Assembly: GCA_021793175.1 (NCBI GenBank)
Contig: JAJYTH010000007.1
Location: forward strand, 1-62,384
Length of the DNA: 62,384 nucleotides
Source of the DNA: Actinomycetes bacterium
Lineage (GTDB): Bacteria > Actinomycetota > Actinomycetes > Mycobacteriales > Pseudonocardiaceae
Direction: 5' to 3'
Below are positions 17,840 to 27,634 of this stretch, one piece after another. Position numbers and translations under genes: made by a program. The first letter of the stretch is position 1. The number at the start of each line of letters is the position of its first letter. The notes under the pieces are model-generated. The model made no database searches. It was given only the letters and a program-made list of their open reading frames with translations, and had not been told where the DNA came from.

Positions 17840-18143
17840 GGTGTCCTCCTTGGCTGCCAAGATCGCGAAACAGGCAGCAAACCTTAACCGGTCCCGTGGG
17901 CTCGCGCTAGGATCCAATTCCAGCCGGTCCCCGGGACCAACTCCGCAGTAACCATTCGAGGCTACGAGCACCGGCCACAGGGATTTCAAAAGGCCGTACC
18001 GTTCATCGGTTTCGTCACAGTCACCACGCCGGGCGGATGTCCAGCTTTTCCGATTGCTTGCCCGTGGAGCCGTCGATGACCGCGGCCTACGCGTTGGGAA
18101 CGTCGACTCTTCGGGCTGAGGAGATGCGCGGCAGCCGAGGTAA
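17840..18143 (-). other. Intergenic region upstream of the permease
   Basis: This 304-bp stretch holds the permease promoter side and the 3' flank of scoB. Beyond the ribosome site at about 17845-17851 nothing specific is recognisable. Confidence 0.4.
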
Positions 18144-18206
18144 GAGCCGATCCTCTCAGGGCGCGAGGTGCAACGCCCGCACGCTCGCTGCTGAAAGGAT
18201 CGGCTC
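18144..18206 (-). terminator. Long-loop hairpin after scoB
   Basis: GAGCCGATCCT (18144-18154) pairs perfectly with AGGATCGGCTC (18196-18206). The 41-base loop has smaller GC stems. It sits 10 bp past the scoB stop. Confidence 0.65.
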
Positions 18207-18215
18207 GTCTCCCGC

Positions 18216-18851
18216 TCAGACGCGAACCAAAAGATCGGGTTCGGTCTTGGCCCGGACCTCGTCTTCGGTGACGCCCGGTGCAAGTTCGACCAGCACGAGC
18301 CTGTCCGGAGTGACGTCGATGACCGCGAGGTCGGTGATGATGCGTTCGATGACGCGCTTGCCCGTGTAGGGCAGAGAGCACTCGTTGACGATCTTGTAGG
18401 AGCCGTCCTTGGCGACGTGCTCCATCACGACGATGACCCGCTTGGCGCCGTGGACGAGGTCCATCGCCCCGCCCATGCCCTTGACCATCTTGCCGGGGAT
18501 CATCCAGTTCGCGATGTCGCCGTGCCGGGAGACCTGCATCGCGCCCAGGATGGCCGTGTCGATCTTGCCGGCGCGGATCATGCCGAAGCTCGTGGCGGAG
18601 TCGAAGAAGCTCGTCCCTCGACGGAGCGTGACGGTCTCCTTACCCGCGTTGATCAGGTCGGGGTCCACGTCCTCCTCCGCCGGATACGCGCCCACGCCGA
18701 GGACGCCGTTCTCGCTCTGCAAGACGATCTCCACGTCGTCGGGCACGTAGTTGGGCACGAGCGTCGGCAACCCGATGCCCAGGTTGACGTAGTCACCGTC
18801 GTGGAGCTCAGCCGCGGCACGAGCCGCCATCTGCTCACGGGTCCAGCTCAT
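18216..18851 (-). CDS. scoB: 3-oxoacid CoA-transferase subunit B
   Basis: This 211-residue subunit pairs with subunit A to move CoA from succinyl-CoA to acetoacetate or another 3-oxoacid. It has the family blocks [21 protein letters not shown] and, at about residue 49, the catalytic-glutamate motif SENGVLGVG. Further blocks are [19 protein letters not shown] and [21 protein letters not shown]. The length is typical. The ATG at 18849-18851 overlaps the TGA that would end the restored frame of scoA (ATGA), the usual coupling of sco genes. It forms an operon with scoA; the upstream regulator is of the IclR family. Confidence 0.95.
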   Translation of the reverse strand: MSWTREQMAARAAAELHDGDYVNLGIGLPTLVPNYVPDDVEIVLQSENGVLGVGAYPAEEDVDPDLINAGKETVTLRRGTSFFDSATSFGMIRAGKIDTAILGAMQVSRHGDIANWMIPGKMVKGMGGAMDLVHGAKRVIVVMEHVAKDGSYKIVNECSLPYTGKRVIERIITDLAVIDVTPDRLVLVELAPGVTEDEVRAKTEPDLLVRV

Positions 18852-18900
18852 GCCCGCACCGTCCTTTTCTCGATCCTCTTGTCCACGGCCTGCTCGGGGG

Positions 18901-19614
18901 TCAATGCGACGACCCGCTGCACGAACACCCCGGGGTATGGATCTCGTCGGGGTGCAGTTCCCCGGGTTCGACGAGCTGTTCCACCTCGGCGATGGTGACC
19001 CTCCCGCACATCGCGGCGAGTGGGTTGAAATTGCGCGCTGAGTGGCGGAAGACAAGGTTGCCGTGCCGATCACCCTTCCACGCGCGGACCAACGCGTAGT
19101 CGGCGGCGATCGCGTGCTCCAGCACGAACTCCTTGTCGCCTTCGGGGGTGGGGAACGTGCGCACTTCCTTGGTGGGCGAGGCGATCGCCACCGAACCGTC
19201 GGCCGCGTACTTCCACGGCAGTCCGCCGTCCGCTACCTGCGTGCCCACGCCTGTCTGCGTGAAGAACGCCGCGACTCCCGAGCCGCCCGCACGCATCCGC
19301 TCGGCGAGCGTGCCCTGCGGAGTCAACTCCACTTCGAGCTCACCGGCGAGGTACTGCCGGGCGAACTCCTTGTTCTCACCTACGTACGAGGCGACGATCC
19401 GCCGCAACCGGCCGGCCGCGAGCAACAGCCCGATACCGGCGTCGTCCACACCCGCGTTGTTCGAGAAGACCTCGAGGTCGTCAACATCGGTGCCGGACAA
19501 GGCTTCGATGAGCACCGACGGGATCCCGCACAGACCGAAACCACCCACGGCGAGGCTCGATCCCGACGTGATGTCGGCAATCGCCTCGTCCGCTGATGTC
19601 CAAGTTTTGTCCAT
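18901..19614 (-). CDS. scoA: 3-oxoacid CoA-transferase subunit A, C-terminus frameshifted
   Basis: Start ATG 19612-19614 has GGAGGGG six bases upstream. The protein reads as a normal subunit A ([80 protein letters not shown]) as far as EIHTPG. It then ends CSCSGSSH at 18901. If one G is added to the G run whose complement is 18928-18931, the frame continues as [22 protein letters not shown] to a TGA at 18848-18850 that overlaps scoB. So one base is missing near 18930, and 8 wrong residues replace about 27 correct ones. The catalytic machinery lies mainly in subunit B, but the damaged tail normally packs at the interface. Confidence 0.9.
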   Translation of the reverse strand: MDKTWTSADEAIADITSGSSLAVGGFGLCGIPSVLIEALSGTDVDDLEVFSNNAGVDDAGIGLLLAAGRLRRIVASYVGENKEFARQYLAGELEVELTPQGTLAERMRAGGSGVAAFFTQTGVGTQVADGGLPWKYAADGSVAIASPTKEVRTFPTPEGDKEFVLEHAIAADYALVRAWKGDRHGNLVFRHSARNFNPLAAMCGRVTIAEVEQLVEPGELHPDEIHTPGCSCSGSSH

Positions 19615-19703
19615 GAGCCCCTCCACGATGAGCAGGTCGAGCCCCATGACAACCGGACGTCCATTCCACGATCAATGATCTTTCGCTCAAACCTGCTGGA
19701 ATG

Positions 19704-19749
19704 GTCGCTCAGTGAAACCGCCCTGCGAGGTTGCGTTCACTCAGTGAAC
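19704..19749. promoter_or_regulatory. Paired IclR-type operators between scoA and iclR
   Basis: GTTCACTCAGTGAAC (19735-19749) is a perfect 15-bp palindrome. A degenerate copy, GTCGCTCAGTGAAAC (19704-19718), lies exactly 31 bp away, about three helical turns. They sit between the divergent scoA and iclR starts, as expected for an IclR-family dimer-of-dimers site controlling both. Confidence 0.7.
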
Positions 19750-19766
19750 ACACCACACTCCTCCTC

Positions 19767-20536
19767 GTGGAGACACGGGGGCTGGTGGAGCGGACGACAA
19801 AGATACTGCGGACGCTCTCGCGGTTTCGTACCGGCGGTGCCTCGACGAGCCAGGTGGCGACCGCGTCCGGGCTGCCTCGCCCGACGGTGCACCGGTTGCT
19901 GACCGCGCTGCACCGGGAAGGCTTCGTCGACCGGGACAACACCACGGGGGCGTGGTATCTCGGACCGGAGCTGTTCCTGCTCGGCTCCACCGCGGCGGCG
20001 CGCTACGACCTCACCGACGTGGCTCGCCCCCACCTCAAGGCACTCGCCTCCACGACGGGGGAAAGCGCTTCTTCTCCGCCCGCCGAGGCGATGAAACCGT
20101 GTGCCTGCTCCGGAAGGACGGTGACTTCCCCATCCGGTCGTTCGTCCTGTTCGAAGGCGCTCGGTTCCCCCTGGGTGTGGTCTCCGCGGGACTCGTCGTC
20201 CTGGCGCACCTTCCCGATCGGGAGATCGACGAGTACCTGAGCCGAGCCGACCTCACCACCGACTTCGGAGACTCACACAGCGCCACCGCGGTGCGCGAAC
20301 GCATCCGACAGACACGCGCCGACGGGTACTCCACCAATCCCGGCCTGGTGGTCGAAGGGAGCTGGGGTATGGCCGCCGCGGTGTTCGACGAGCTGCACCG
20401 TCCCGAATGGGCGCTCACCCTGACCGGGATCGAACCTCGCTTCCACCCCGAGCGACGCCGTGAGCTCGGCGCATTACTCCTCAGGCACGCCCACGCGCTG
20501 GGCAAAGCCATTCGAGCCCGATACGCCACCAGATGA
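19767..20536 (+). pseudogene. IclR-family regulator, frameshifted in the effector domain
   Basis: The N-terminal winged helix is intact (TKILRTLSRF, TSQVATASGLPRPTVHRLLTALHREGF). The first frame fails after LASTTGES. In the next frame the effector domain resumes as FFSARRGDETVCLLRKDGDFPIRS and runs to HALGKAIRARYATR at 20536. The sequence gcgcTTcttc at 20066-20074 needs one more T (TTT) to join the two parts, so one base is missing at about 20069-20072. Restored, the protein would be about 256 residues, a normal IclR length, probably an acetoacetate or 3-oxoacid sensor for scoAB. As written only a DNA-binding half plus nonsense is made. GTG 19767 is the likeliest start but lacks a good ribosome site. 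Confidence 0.82.
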
Positions 20537-20659
20537 AGTCGGTAGGACGAGCTCACCGATCCGCCAGGATGGCACGACCCGCACTCCGATTCTTGTCGGT
20601 GGCTACCTCTATCCTCCGTAGCGGGGATGCACCACCGCGCACTGGGGAGGCCGTCACAC

Positions 20660-22201
20660 ATGGGAGGCAAGACCGCTGAGCAACTGTTCCACGAGTTCAC
20701 CACCAACGCCGCCGCTGACGTCACGCTCTCCCTGTTGCGTTCCAAGGACGCACTGCTGAACCTCGCGCTCATGGCAGCGCATCTCGGTGACGGGCAGATC
20801 GTCGACGGGCAGACGTTGACGGCGGTCATCGACGCGGACCTCCCTCGGTTACTGCGCTCCGCACCGTCTACTGAAGACGAACTCACGCCCCTCGCGACCG
20901 ACGCTGACACGTTGCTCACCCGGTGGACCAAACGCGGGTGGGTGCATCGCAGCGTCGATCCGGCCACCCGGGTCGAGCGCTATCAGCTCACCTCCGGCGC
21001 CGCGCAAGCGGTGCGTCAGATGCGTAACCTGCGTCGGCACACCTCGGTCGCCACCGAGTCCGCGCTGTCGATGGTGATGGCTGAGATGCATCAGATCGCC
21101 GCCGAGGCCAACCCCGATCCAACGGCACGACGGGCCGCTCTCGACGAGCAGATCGCCATACTCACCGAACAGCGGCGCGCGATCGAAGGGGGCCAAGAGC
21201 ACGCTGTGGATCACCGGGAACTGGTCGACCGGGTTTCCGCGCTCGCCCACCTCATCGAACGGATTCCGTCGGACATCGCCCGCTATGGAGAGCGGATGCA
21301 GGCCAACACAACCGCTCTCGTGCGGCAAAGCCTCGCCGACGATCCCGAGGAGTTCGCCGAGTCACTGCAACGGATGTTCGACGGACACGACGTCATCGCC
21401 GAATCTCCCGAAGGACTCGCGTTCCGGGCATTCGCCACTCTCATCGCGACACCGTCCCAGCGGTCACAACTCGAGTCCGACATCGCCGAGGTACTCGCCC
21501 ACCTCGATGACCTTCCCGACGAAGTGACCGAAGCTCTCTCCGGATTCATCGGAACCACGTGGGAGCGTGTGCAGGAGGTCGAGGAGACGCGAGCCGTGGC
21601 GTTTCGCCGGGTGAGCAGCTTCGTGCGGGGTGGTGACGCTTCCTACTACCGCAGCATGCGTACTCGTGTCGCCGAGGCGCAGGCCGCGGCGACCGAGGCG
21701 TTCCGGCACAGTCACGGAGGCCGCGATATCGGGTTCACCATCCCGATCAGTGGTGTCTCCACCACCTCGGTCGGGCGGCTGCGGCTGCACGACGGCACCA
21801 GCGACACGCCCGACCCGCTCGACGACACGGCGGACTTCCCGATCGATCCCGCCGCGGTCGTCGGACAGGAGTCCCTAGACTGGGTCGCGCTGCACTCGAC
21901 GGTGAACACTGCCGTGGACGCCCACGGTGGTACCGCCACACTCCCGGACGTGCTCGCCCGACTCCCCGAGCCGCGCACCGGCGACATCATCGCGTTGTGG
22001 TCGCTTGCCACCCGCTTCGGCGAGACCGACACGGCACAACCGGTCACCGTCTCAGCCAACACCTCGGCGGGCATCCGCGAGATCACGCTTCCTCAGCTGT
22101 TGTTCACCAGACGATTACCCGACCTCGCCGCACCCACCGCCGGTGCTGTCACGTTCCTCCAATCCCAAACCGCTCTGCTGGAAGACACACTCGATGCCTG
22201 A
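20660..22201 (+). CDS. jetA: Wadjet system protein JetA (DUF3375, kleisin-like subunit)
   Basis: This 513-residue protein opens the four-gene Wadjet cassette. The N-terminus resembles DUF3375 proteins (LLRSKDALLNLALMAAHLGDGQ, TRWTKRGWVHRS, ERYQLTSGAAQAVRQM). The middle is long and helical (about 130-270), and the C-terminus is mixed. In Wadjet, JetA is the kleisin linking the JetC ATPase heads and carrying JetB, forming an SMC-like motor that extrudes small circular DNA so that JetD can cut it. ATG 20660 is chosen for GGGGAGG about 9 bases upstream; ATG 20627 is an in-frame alternative. It overlaps jetB by 8 bp. Confidence 0.88.
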   Translation: MGGKTAEQLFHEFTTNAAADVTLSLLRSKDALLNLALMAAHLGDGQIVDGQTLTAVIDADLPRLLRSAPSTEDELTPLATDADTLLTRWTKRGWVHRSVDPATRVERYQLTSGAAQAVRQMRNLRRHTSVATESALSMVMAEMHQIAAEANPDPTARRAALDEQIAILTEQRRAIEGGQEHAVDHRELVDRVSALAHLIERIPSDIARYGERMQANTTALVRQSLADDPEEFAESLQRMFDGHDVIAESPEGLAFRAFATLIATPSQRSQLESDIAEVLAHLDDLPDEVTEALSGFIGTTWERVQEVEETRAVAFRRVSSFVRGGDASYYRSMRTRVAEAQAAATEAFRHSHGGRDIGFTIPISGVSTTSVGRLRLHDGTSDTPDPLDDTADFPIDPAAVVGQESLDWVALHSTVNTAVDAHGGTATLPDVLARLPEPRTGDIIALWSLATRFGETDTAQPVTVSANTSAGIREITLPQLLFTRRLPDLAAPTAGAVTFLQSQTALLEDTLDA

Positions 22202-22952
22202 CACCCCCGTGTTCGCCGACATCTTCGGTGACGCACTGTTCGACGACACACCGTCCACGCACCGGGAACTCGATCCCGCGGAAGTCTTCGACCACACCGA
22301 CCATGCGACCGTGGGCTCGCAGGTCCCCGCCGACCGGAAACCCCGGTTCCCCGGTGACACGAGCCAACTGCCTCCGGAAGCCTGTTGGGCGCTCCAGGAG
22401 CTGGTCGCCGCACCGCACATCACCGATAAGTCCAAAAAGCATTGGCCGGTCGTCGTACAGTACGAAACCGAACTTCGCAGCAGGCTTTCCGAGCTCGGGC
22501 TCGTGCTCGAACTCAACCACGAGCATCGTTTCGCGTTCACCCGGCAAGCCGAGGACCCCAGTCCCCACAGCCGGAACATCCTCCGGACGAAGACGCTCAG
22601 CCTGGGGGCGAGCGCATTGGCGCTCTACCTCTACCAGCGCTACCTCGCCGCTCCGGACAACCCGGTGGTCGAGACCGACGACATGATCGACCACATGCTC
22701 GCCTACAAGCGGCCGGACGACACCGACGAAGCGACCTTCCACAAAAGGATCCTCTCCGCCATCAAATCGCTCGACGACGCCGCGATCATCAAACCGATCA
22801 AGGGCACCGACCGGTATCTGATCCACAGCGTCATCACCTCGATCCTCACCGCCGACCGAGTCGAGGCTCTCCACGACCGCTACCGGGCTCTCGCGCGCGG
22901 TGAGAACAGTCGTGACGCACTCGCCGACACCGAGGAGCCCGCCGATGAGTGA
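22194..22952 (+). CDS. jetB: Wadjet system protein JetB (DUF4194, KITE-like subunit)
   Basis: This 252-residue protein starts at an ATG inside the jetA stop (8-bp overlap). After an acidic, disordered first 75 residues comes the DUF4194 winged-helix region: CWALQELVAAPHITDKSKKHWPVV, ELRSRLSELGLVLELNHEHRFAF, SLGASALALYLYQRYL and SAIKSLDDAAIIKPIKGTDRYLI. JetB corresponds to the KITE subunit that binds the kleisin in SMC complexes. Gene order, overlaps and neighbours leave little doubt about the assignment. Confidence 0.9.
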   Translation: MPDTPVFADIFGDALFDDTPSTHRELDPAEVFDHTDHATVGSQVPADRKPRFPGDTSQLPPEACWALQELVAAPHITDKSKKHWPVVVQYETELRSRLSELGLVLELNHEHRFAFTRQAEDPSPHSRNILRTKTLSLGASALALYLYQRYLAAPDNPVVETDDMIDHMLAYKRPDDTDEATFHKRILSAIKSLDDAAIIKPIKGTDRYLIHSVITSILTADRVEALHDRYRALARGENSRDALADTEEPADE

Positions 22953-25900
22953 CTCGCGGGACCGGAGGCGATACCTCGGCCAGTTCCGGCTCGTCCGGCT
23001 CCAAGTGGTCAACTGGGGCACGTTCACCGGCTACAAGGACCTCCCGATCGACGAACGCGGCGTGCTGTTCACCGGGCCGTCCGGCTCGGGCAAGTCATCG
23101 CTGATGGATGCCCACTCGGTGGTGTTGCTGCCCACATCCGACCAGCGCTTCAACGCCTCCGCCGATCTGAGCGCACGCGGCGCGAAACAAGCCACCCGAA
23201 GCATCGCCGACTACGTGAGGGGCGCGTGGTCCGAGACCAACGACGAGCACGAACAGTCCCGGGTGCGGTACCTACGTGGTGGCAAGCCCACATGGTCGGC
23301 GATCGGTGCGGCCTACTCCGACGGACTCGGTTCCACCACCACGGCAGTGGTCGTGAAGTGGTTCACCGGGACGGAGAACGACACGTCCTCGCTGAAGACG
23401 CTGTACCGTCTACACGAGGGCCACTTCGACCTCACCGCGTTGGAAGAGTGGGCCAGGCGTGGATTCGACACCCGCTGGCTCAACGCGACACACCCGGCCG
23501 ACACCCCTGACACCCAGAAGTCCTACCTCGATGCCCTCGCCAAACGCATCGGCCTCGGCATCTCGAAAACAGCGCGTTCGCTGCTGGGCAAGGCGAAGGC
23601 GATGAAGAACGTGGGCGATCTCAACTACTTCATCCGGCATGACATGCTGGATGAGCCCGATACGTTCGCGGCGGCACAGAAAATGCTCGACGCGTTCACC
23701 CCGCTCAACGAGGCCTACGAGATCGCGCGCCGTGCGAACGCCCAGGCGAAAGTATTGGCAAACGTTCCCGAGAACTGGGCGATCTATCAGGAATCGCAGC
23801 GCACTCGCGTACTCGCCGAAGCCCTCACGGGAGAACCGATGGAGCGATACCTGCGCGAACGTCACCTGAGGGTCGTCGAAGCGGAGATCGACCGGCTTGA
23901 CCGCGCGATCACTGCAGGCGCCCGGGACCTCGAACAACACGAACATCAGGCGGAGCAAGCCGAAGCCGAATACCTTTCACTGGCCAGGCAGTTCGAAGAC
24001 AGCAACCGGCTGATACGCGAACTCGACGCCGACTTAAGACAACGCCGCTCCGAACTCGCCTTCCGCGAACGCGCACACCAGGACTACAGCGCCTTGGTCG
24101 GCGCGCTCGGCAGGCAATGCCCGGAAGACGAGGCCGGGTTCACCTCTCTCCGCGACAAGCTGGCCGACATCGAAAGGGAAGCGCGGGCGCAGCAGAAGGA
24201 GATCGACGCGCGGAGACGTCCGGCGGCAGCGGCAGCGGAGCAAACACAGCGGCTCCACGACGACAGAGCAGCCGAACTGCAGGCCCTGCGGTCCTCACGG
24301 ACCCTGATTCCCACCACGCAACTGCGCTCCAGGCAGCGCATCGCGGACGGCGCCGGGGTCCCGGTCACCGATCTACCGTATGCGGCGGAGCTGATCGACG
24401 TGATCGACGGTGAACAGCGATGGCGGCCTGCGGCGGAGAAGGTCCTCCGCAACTTCGGTCTGCGGCTGCTGGTTCCCGAACGTCACCACCGTGCCGTGCA
24501 GTCCTTCATCGACACCAACGACATGCGCGGCGTCGTCGAATACAGCATCGTTCCCGCACGATCGCATCGCCCCGCCCCGGCGGATCCGACCACGTTGGCG
24601 GGAAAACTCGACGTCGACACCGATCACCCCTGTGGGGCGTGGCTTCTGAGGCAGCTCACCTCACGGTTCGCCCACGTGTGCGTCGAAAGCGCCGACGAGC
24701 TCGGCAACCACTCCCTCGCGGTCACCGTGCGGGGCACGGTGAAGCGCCCCGGCAACCACTACCGCAAGGATGATCGGCCCGAACTCACCAATCCCGCCTC
24801 CTACATCCTCGGTGCGAACACGGAGGCCAAACTGGCCGCGCTGGAGGCCGAGGTCGCCGAACTCGCCGCCGCAGCACGTCGTGCCGCCGAGTTGGCCGAC
24901 GAGCTGGACGCCCGCTATCTCGCGGTGTCGAAGACGATAGAGGCCGTCACGAAGCTCACCGGGTACCACAGCTGGGCGGAACTCGACCGCTCAAGCGCCT
25001 CGGAAGCCATCCGCCGGCTGGAACAGCGCATCACCGACCTCAAGAACGCCGACACCGACCTCCGCAGCCTGGAGCAGCAGCGGGATGAGGCGAAAAAACA
25101 CTGGCAGGAATGCTCCGACACCTGCTCGACGCTGAGGACCGTGATCGCCGACGACCGGCGTCGCCGAGAGCGCCTCACCGAGGTCCTGGAGCGAGAGCGG
25201 TCCTGCCCACACTCGGTCGATGTCGATACCGACCGCGAATACCTGGACGCCGTGTTCGGCGACGTCGAGGTCGAGCTGACCCCCGACACTCTCCCCCAGG
25301 TACGCAGCGCGTTCCGGAAGGAACTCGAACGACGCCGCGATGCGGCGAATGCCCATCGCGACCTCGCCCATTCGCAACTGAAGACGGCCATCGACCAGTT
25401 CCTGGAACGGTGGGAGTCCTCGGCACCGGACAACAGCGGCGACGTGGACCGTTCCGGAGCGGACTTCGTCGCCCTGTACTCCGACATCACGCAACGACGT
25501 CTCCCCGACGCGATGACCCACTTCGAGCGGATGATCAGCCAGGACATGGTGCCGTCGATCAGCGTGCTCTACCACGCCGTGCAAGCGGCGACCACCGAGA
25601 TCGAACGGCGCATCGCGATGGTCAACTCCGGGCTGCGCCGGGTGGAGTTCAACCCGGGGACCCACCTGCAAATCGCCTACAAGGCCAACCCCTCCCCCGA
25701 TGTCCACGACTTCCGGCGCAGGGTGGACGCCCTGTTGCGGGGCGCGTCCCAAGCACTGCGCGACCCGACGAAGCTGCTCGCCCAGTTCCGCCAGATCCGC
25801 GACCTGATGAAACGTTTCACCGGAACCGGCGCCGAGGACATCAGGTGGCGCGCCAATGTGCTCGACGTCCGCACCGGCTACCAGTTCTATGGGCGTGAAG

Positions 25901-26319
25901 TGGACGCCGAGGGGGTGACCACGACGACGTACCGCAACACCGCGTCCAATTCGGGCGGGGAGCAGGAAAAACTCGTGGCCTTCTGCCTCGCCGCGGCACT
26001 CAGCTACAATCTCGCCGAATCGGGCTCCGACGGCAGGCCGCTGTTCGCACCGCTGATGTTGGACGAAGCGTTCAGCAAGTCCGACGAGACGTTCTCCCAG
26101 CAAGCGCTCGGGGCGTTCGACGAGTTCGGGTTCCAACTGATCATCGCGGCTCCGATCCGTATGTCCGGCATCCTGGAACCCTTCATCGGACAGGCGGTGC
26201 TGGTGGACAAGCGGGTGACCGACGACGGAGCCTTCTCCCACGCCGCGACGGCCACTTTCGGAGAGCTGTCGGCTCGGGGTGGTAATGCATCGTGGAGAAG
26301 CTCCCATGCTCCGGCCTGA
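22945..26319 (+). CDS. jetC: Wadjet system protein JetC (SMC/MukB-like ATPase)
   Basis: This 1124-residue SMC-like ATPase has Walker A GPSGSGKSS at residues 44-52, preceded by the usual VNWGTFTGY strand. Two coiled-coil arms (about 290-420 and 620-840) flank a central hinge-like globular part (about 440-600, LIPTTQLRSRQRIADGAGVP). The signature motif SGGEQEK begins at residue 1003, and Walker B LMLDEAF has Asp1040 and the catalytic Glu1041. It is the DNA-loop-extruding motor. ATG 22945 lies inside the jetB stop (8-bp overlap), and the C-terminus overlaps jetD by 14 bp. The conserved head motifs look fully intact, so the system is predicted active. Confidence 0.93.
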   Translation: MSDSRDRRRYLGQFRLVRLQVVNWGTFTGYKDLPIDERGVLFTGPSGSGKSSLMDAHSVVLLPTSDQRFNASADLSARGAKQATRSIADYVRGAWSETNDEHEQSRVRYLRGGKPTWSAIGAAYSDGLGSTTTAVVVKWFTGTENDTSSLKTLYRLHEGHFDLTALEEWARRGFDTRWLNATHPADTPDTQKSYLDALAKRIGLGISKTARSLLGKAKAMKNVGDLNYFIRHDMLDEPDTFAAAQKMLDAFTPLNEAYEIARRANAQAKVLANVPENWAIYQESQRTRVLAEALTGEPMERYLRERHLRVVEAEIDRLDRAITAGARDLEQHEHQAEQAEAEYLSLARQFEDSNRLIRELDADLRQRRSELAFRERAHQDYSALVGALGRQCPEDEAGFTSLRDKLADIEREARAQQKEIDARRRPAAAAAEQTQRLHDDRAAELQALRSSRTLIPTTQLRSRQRIADGAGVPVTDLPYAAELIDVIDGEQRWRPAAEKVLRNFGLRLLVPERHHRAVQSFIDTNDMRGVVEYSIVPARSHRPAPADPTTLAGKLDVDTDHPCGAWLLRQLTSRFAHVCVESADELGNHSLAVTVRGTVKRPGNHYRKDDRPELTNPASYILGANTEAKLAALEAEVAELAAAARRAAELADELDARYLAVSKTIEAVTKLTGYHSWAELDRSSASEAIRRLEQRITDLKNADTDLRSLEQQRDEAKKHWQECSDTCSTLRTVIADDRRRRERLTEVLERERSCPHSVDVDTDREYLDAVFGDVEVELTPDTLPQVRSAFRKELERRRDAANAHRDLAHSQLKTAIDQFLERWESSAPDNSGDVDRSGADFVALYSDITQRRLPDAMTHFERMISQDMVPSISVLYHAVQAATTEIERRIAMVNSGLRRVEFNPGTHLQIAYKANPSPDVHDFRRRVDALLRGASQALRDPTKLLAQFRQIRDLMKRFTGTGAEDIRWRANVLDVRTGYQFYGREVDAEGVTTTTYRNTASNSGGEQEKLVAFCLAAALSYNLAESGSDGRPLFAPLMLDEAFSKSDETFSQQALGAFDEFGFQLIIAAPIRMSGILEPFIGQAVLVDKRVTDDGAFSHAATATFGELSARGGNASWRSSHAPA

Positions 26320-27487
26320 GGACGTCATCGCCACATTGCGACGCCGGTTCGAAAACGGCTATCCGGACTGGGCGCGTGGCCGAGGCACATGGCCGATACG
26401 CCTCGGCCTGCGTCCCCCGACCACACAGCAACGGGCAGCGGATCCGGTGGCGTGTCACGCCTGGGCCGAGGAATGGCGCGCGTTCCCGGGGCCGGGTGTG
26501 GTCGAATACGTCGCGTTGCGGTTCCCCACCGGCACGCATTCCATGCCCAAGACACTGGTCGTGGACTCTCCCCACGCCGTGGCCACCGCGAACACGACCA
26601 CCGAGGCAACCTGGCGACGGTGCGGACGGCGGCTCACGGCACTGCAACGGGAGTTTCCGCAGGCACGCTTCGACCGCATCATCCGCCGGATCACGGAGCT
26701 TTCCGAGGTCGAGTACGGAAGGCTCGTCGCGACGGTGCGCTGGTTGAGTGCCCATCCCGCATCGGGGATGTTGCTGCGCCAGTTGCCGATCGAGGGCATC
26801 GACACCAAATGGCTTGAACGGCACGCGGGTCTGGTGCTGCCCCTGCTCGGCGCACGTGAGATCGGTGCCGAGGACTCGCGGCGTTTGGGCCTGCACGAGC
26901 GGCTGGGCCTGCGCAGACCACCGGAGTTGGTGCAGGCCGCCGTGCTCGACCCTGTGCTACGTGACCGTGTGGGCGGCATGCGGCACTTCGCCGCCTCGGT
27001 CGACGACTTGAACCGGTGGACTCATCGACCCGATGTCGTGCTGATTTTGGAGAACACCGCGACCGCCTATGCGCTCACCGATGATCGACCTGGCGTGGTG
27101 GTGCTGCACGGCCAGGGATTCAGCGTCGCGCGATATTCCCGTATCGACTGGGTGCACACCGCTTCGAAAGTGTTCTACTGGGGTGACATCGACCTGCCGG
27201 GCCTGTACTTTCTCAACGATCTCCGCGCCGCTGGGGTGAGGGTCGACTCGCTTCTCATGGACGTCGCCACGCTGGAGGAGTTCCGGCATCTCGCTGTCGA
27301 AGGTTCCGCACCGCCCCGAACCGCACTGCCACATCTGACCGATACCGAGCGGCGACTCCACACGCTGCTCACCGACCACGCGGCCACCCACGGCGTCGGA
27401 TTGCTGTTGGAGCAGGAACGCATTCCGTGGCCGCACGCCGATACGGTGCTGCGCTCCCGGATCAGGAACTCGCCGAACGCCACGTGA
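26306..27487 (+). CDS. jetD: Wadjet system nuclease JetD (DUF3322-DUF2220, Toprim-type)
   Basis: This 393-residue protein has an N-terminal DUF3322 region (TLRRRFENGYPDWARG, WRAFPGPGVVEY, LVATVRWLSAHPASGMLLRQLPIEGIDTKWLERH) and a C-terminal DUF2220 Toprim-like fold related to topoisomerase VI subunit A. The metal-binding residues are visible: Glu249 in LILENTATAY, and Asp294 and Asp296 in YWGDIDLPGLYF, with a C-terminal LEQERI. It is the subunit that cleaves DNA after loop extrusion by JetABC. ATG 26306 has GGAG 9 bases upstream and lies within the end of jetC. No other gene is joined to the cassette. Confidence 0.92.
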   Translation: MLRPEDVIATLRRRFENGYPDWARGRGTWPIRLGLRPPTTQQRAADPVACHAWAEEWRAFPGPGVVEYVALRFPTGTHSMPKTLVVDSPHAVATANTTTEATWRRCGRRLTALQREFPQARFDRIIRRITELSEVEYGRLVATVRWLSAHPASGMLLRQLPIEGIDTKWLERHAGLVLPLLGAREIGAEDSRRLGLHERLGLRRPPELVQAAVLDPVLRDRVGGMRHFAASVDDLNRWTHRPDVVLILENTATAYALTDDRPGVVVLHGQGFSVARYSRIDWVHTASKVFYWGDIDLPGLYFLNDLRAAGVRVDSLLMDVATLEEFRHLAVEGSAPPRTALPHLTDTERRLHTLLTDHAATHGVGLLLEQERIPWPHADTVLRSRIRNSPNAT

Positions 27488-27634
27488 CGGTCTCCGCCTC
27501 CGTTACATGGGCCTACCTCGCCGCACCAGCGTGAGAATCGCCGAAGCAGGACTGATCGGCGGGCGGATGTGGGGAACGGAAAAAAGGTCGAGGACCGGCG
27601 AAGCCCCATCTCGAAGCTCGTGACGCCGCTTGAG

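Noticed and set aside
16256-17887. Long plus-strand frame opposite the amino acid permease
   Set aside because: Low-complexity His/Glu/Arg composition typical of antisense reading of membrane proteins.
24991-26334. Long minus-strand frame opposite the 3' half of jetC
   Set aside because: No ribosome site or domain; a shadow of jetC.
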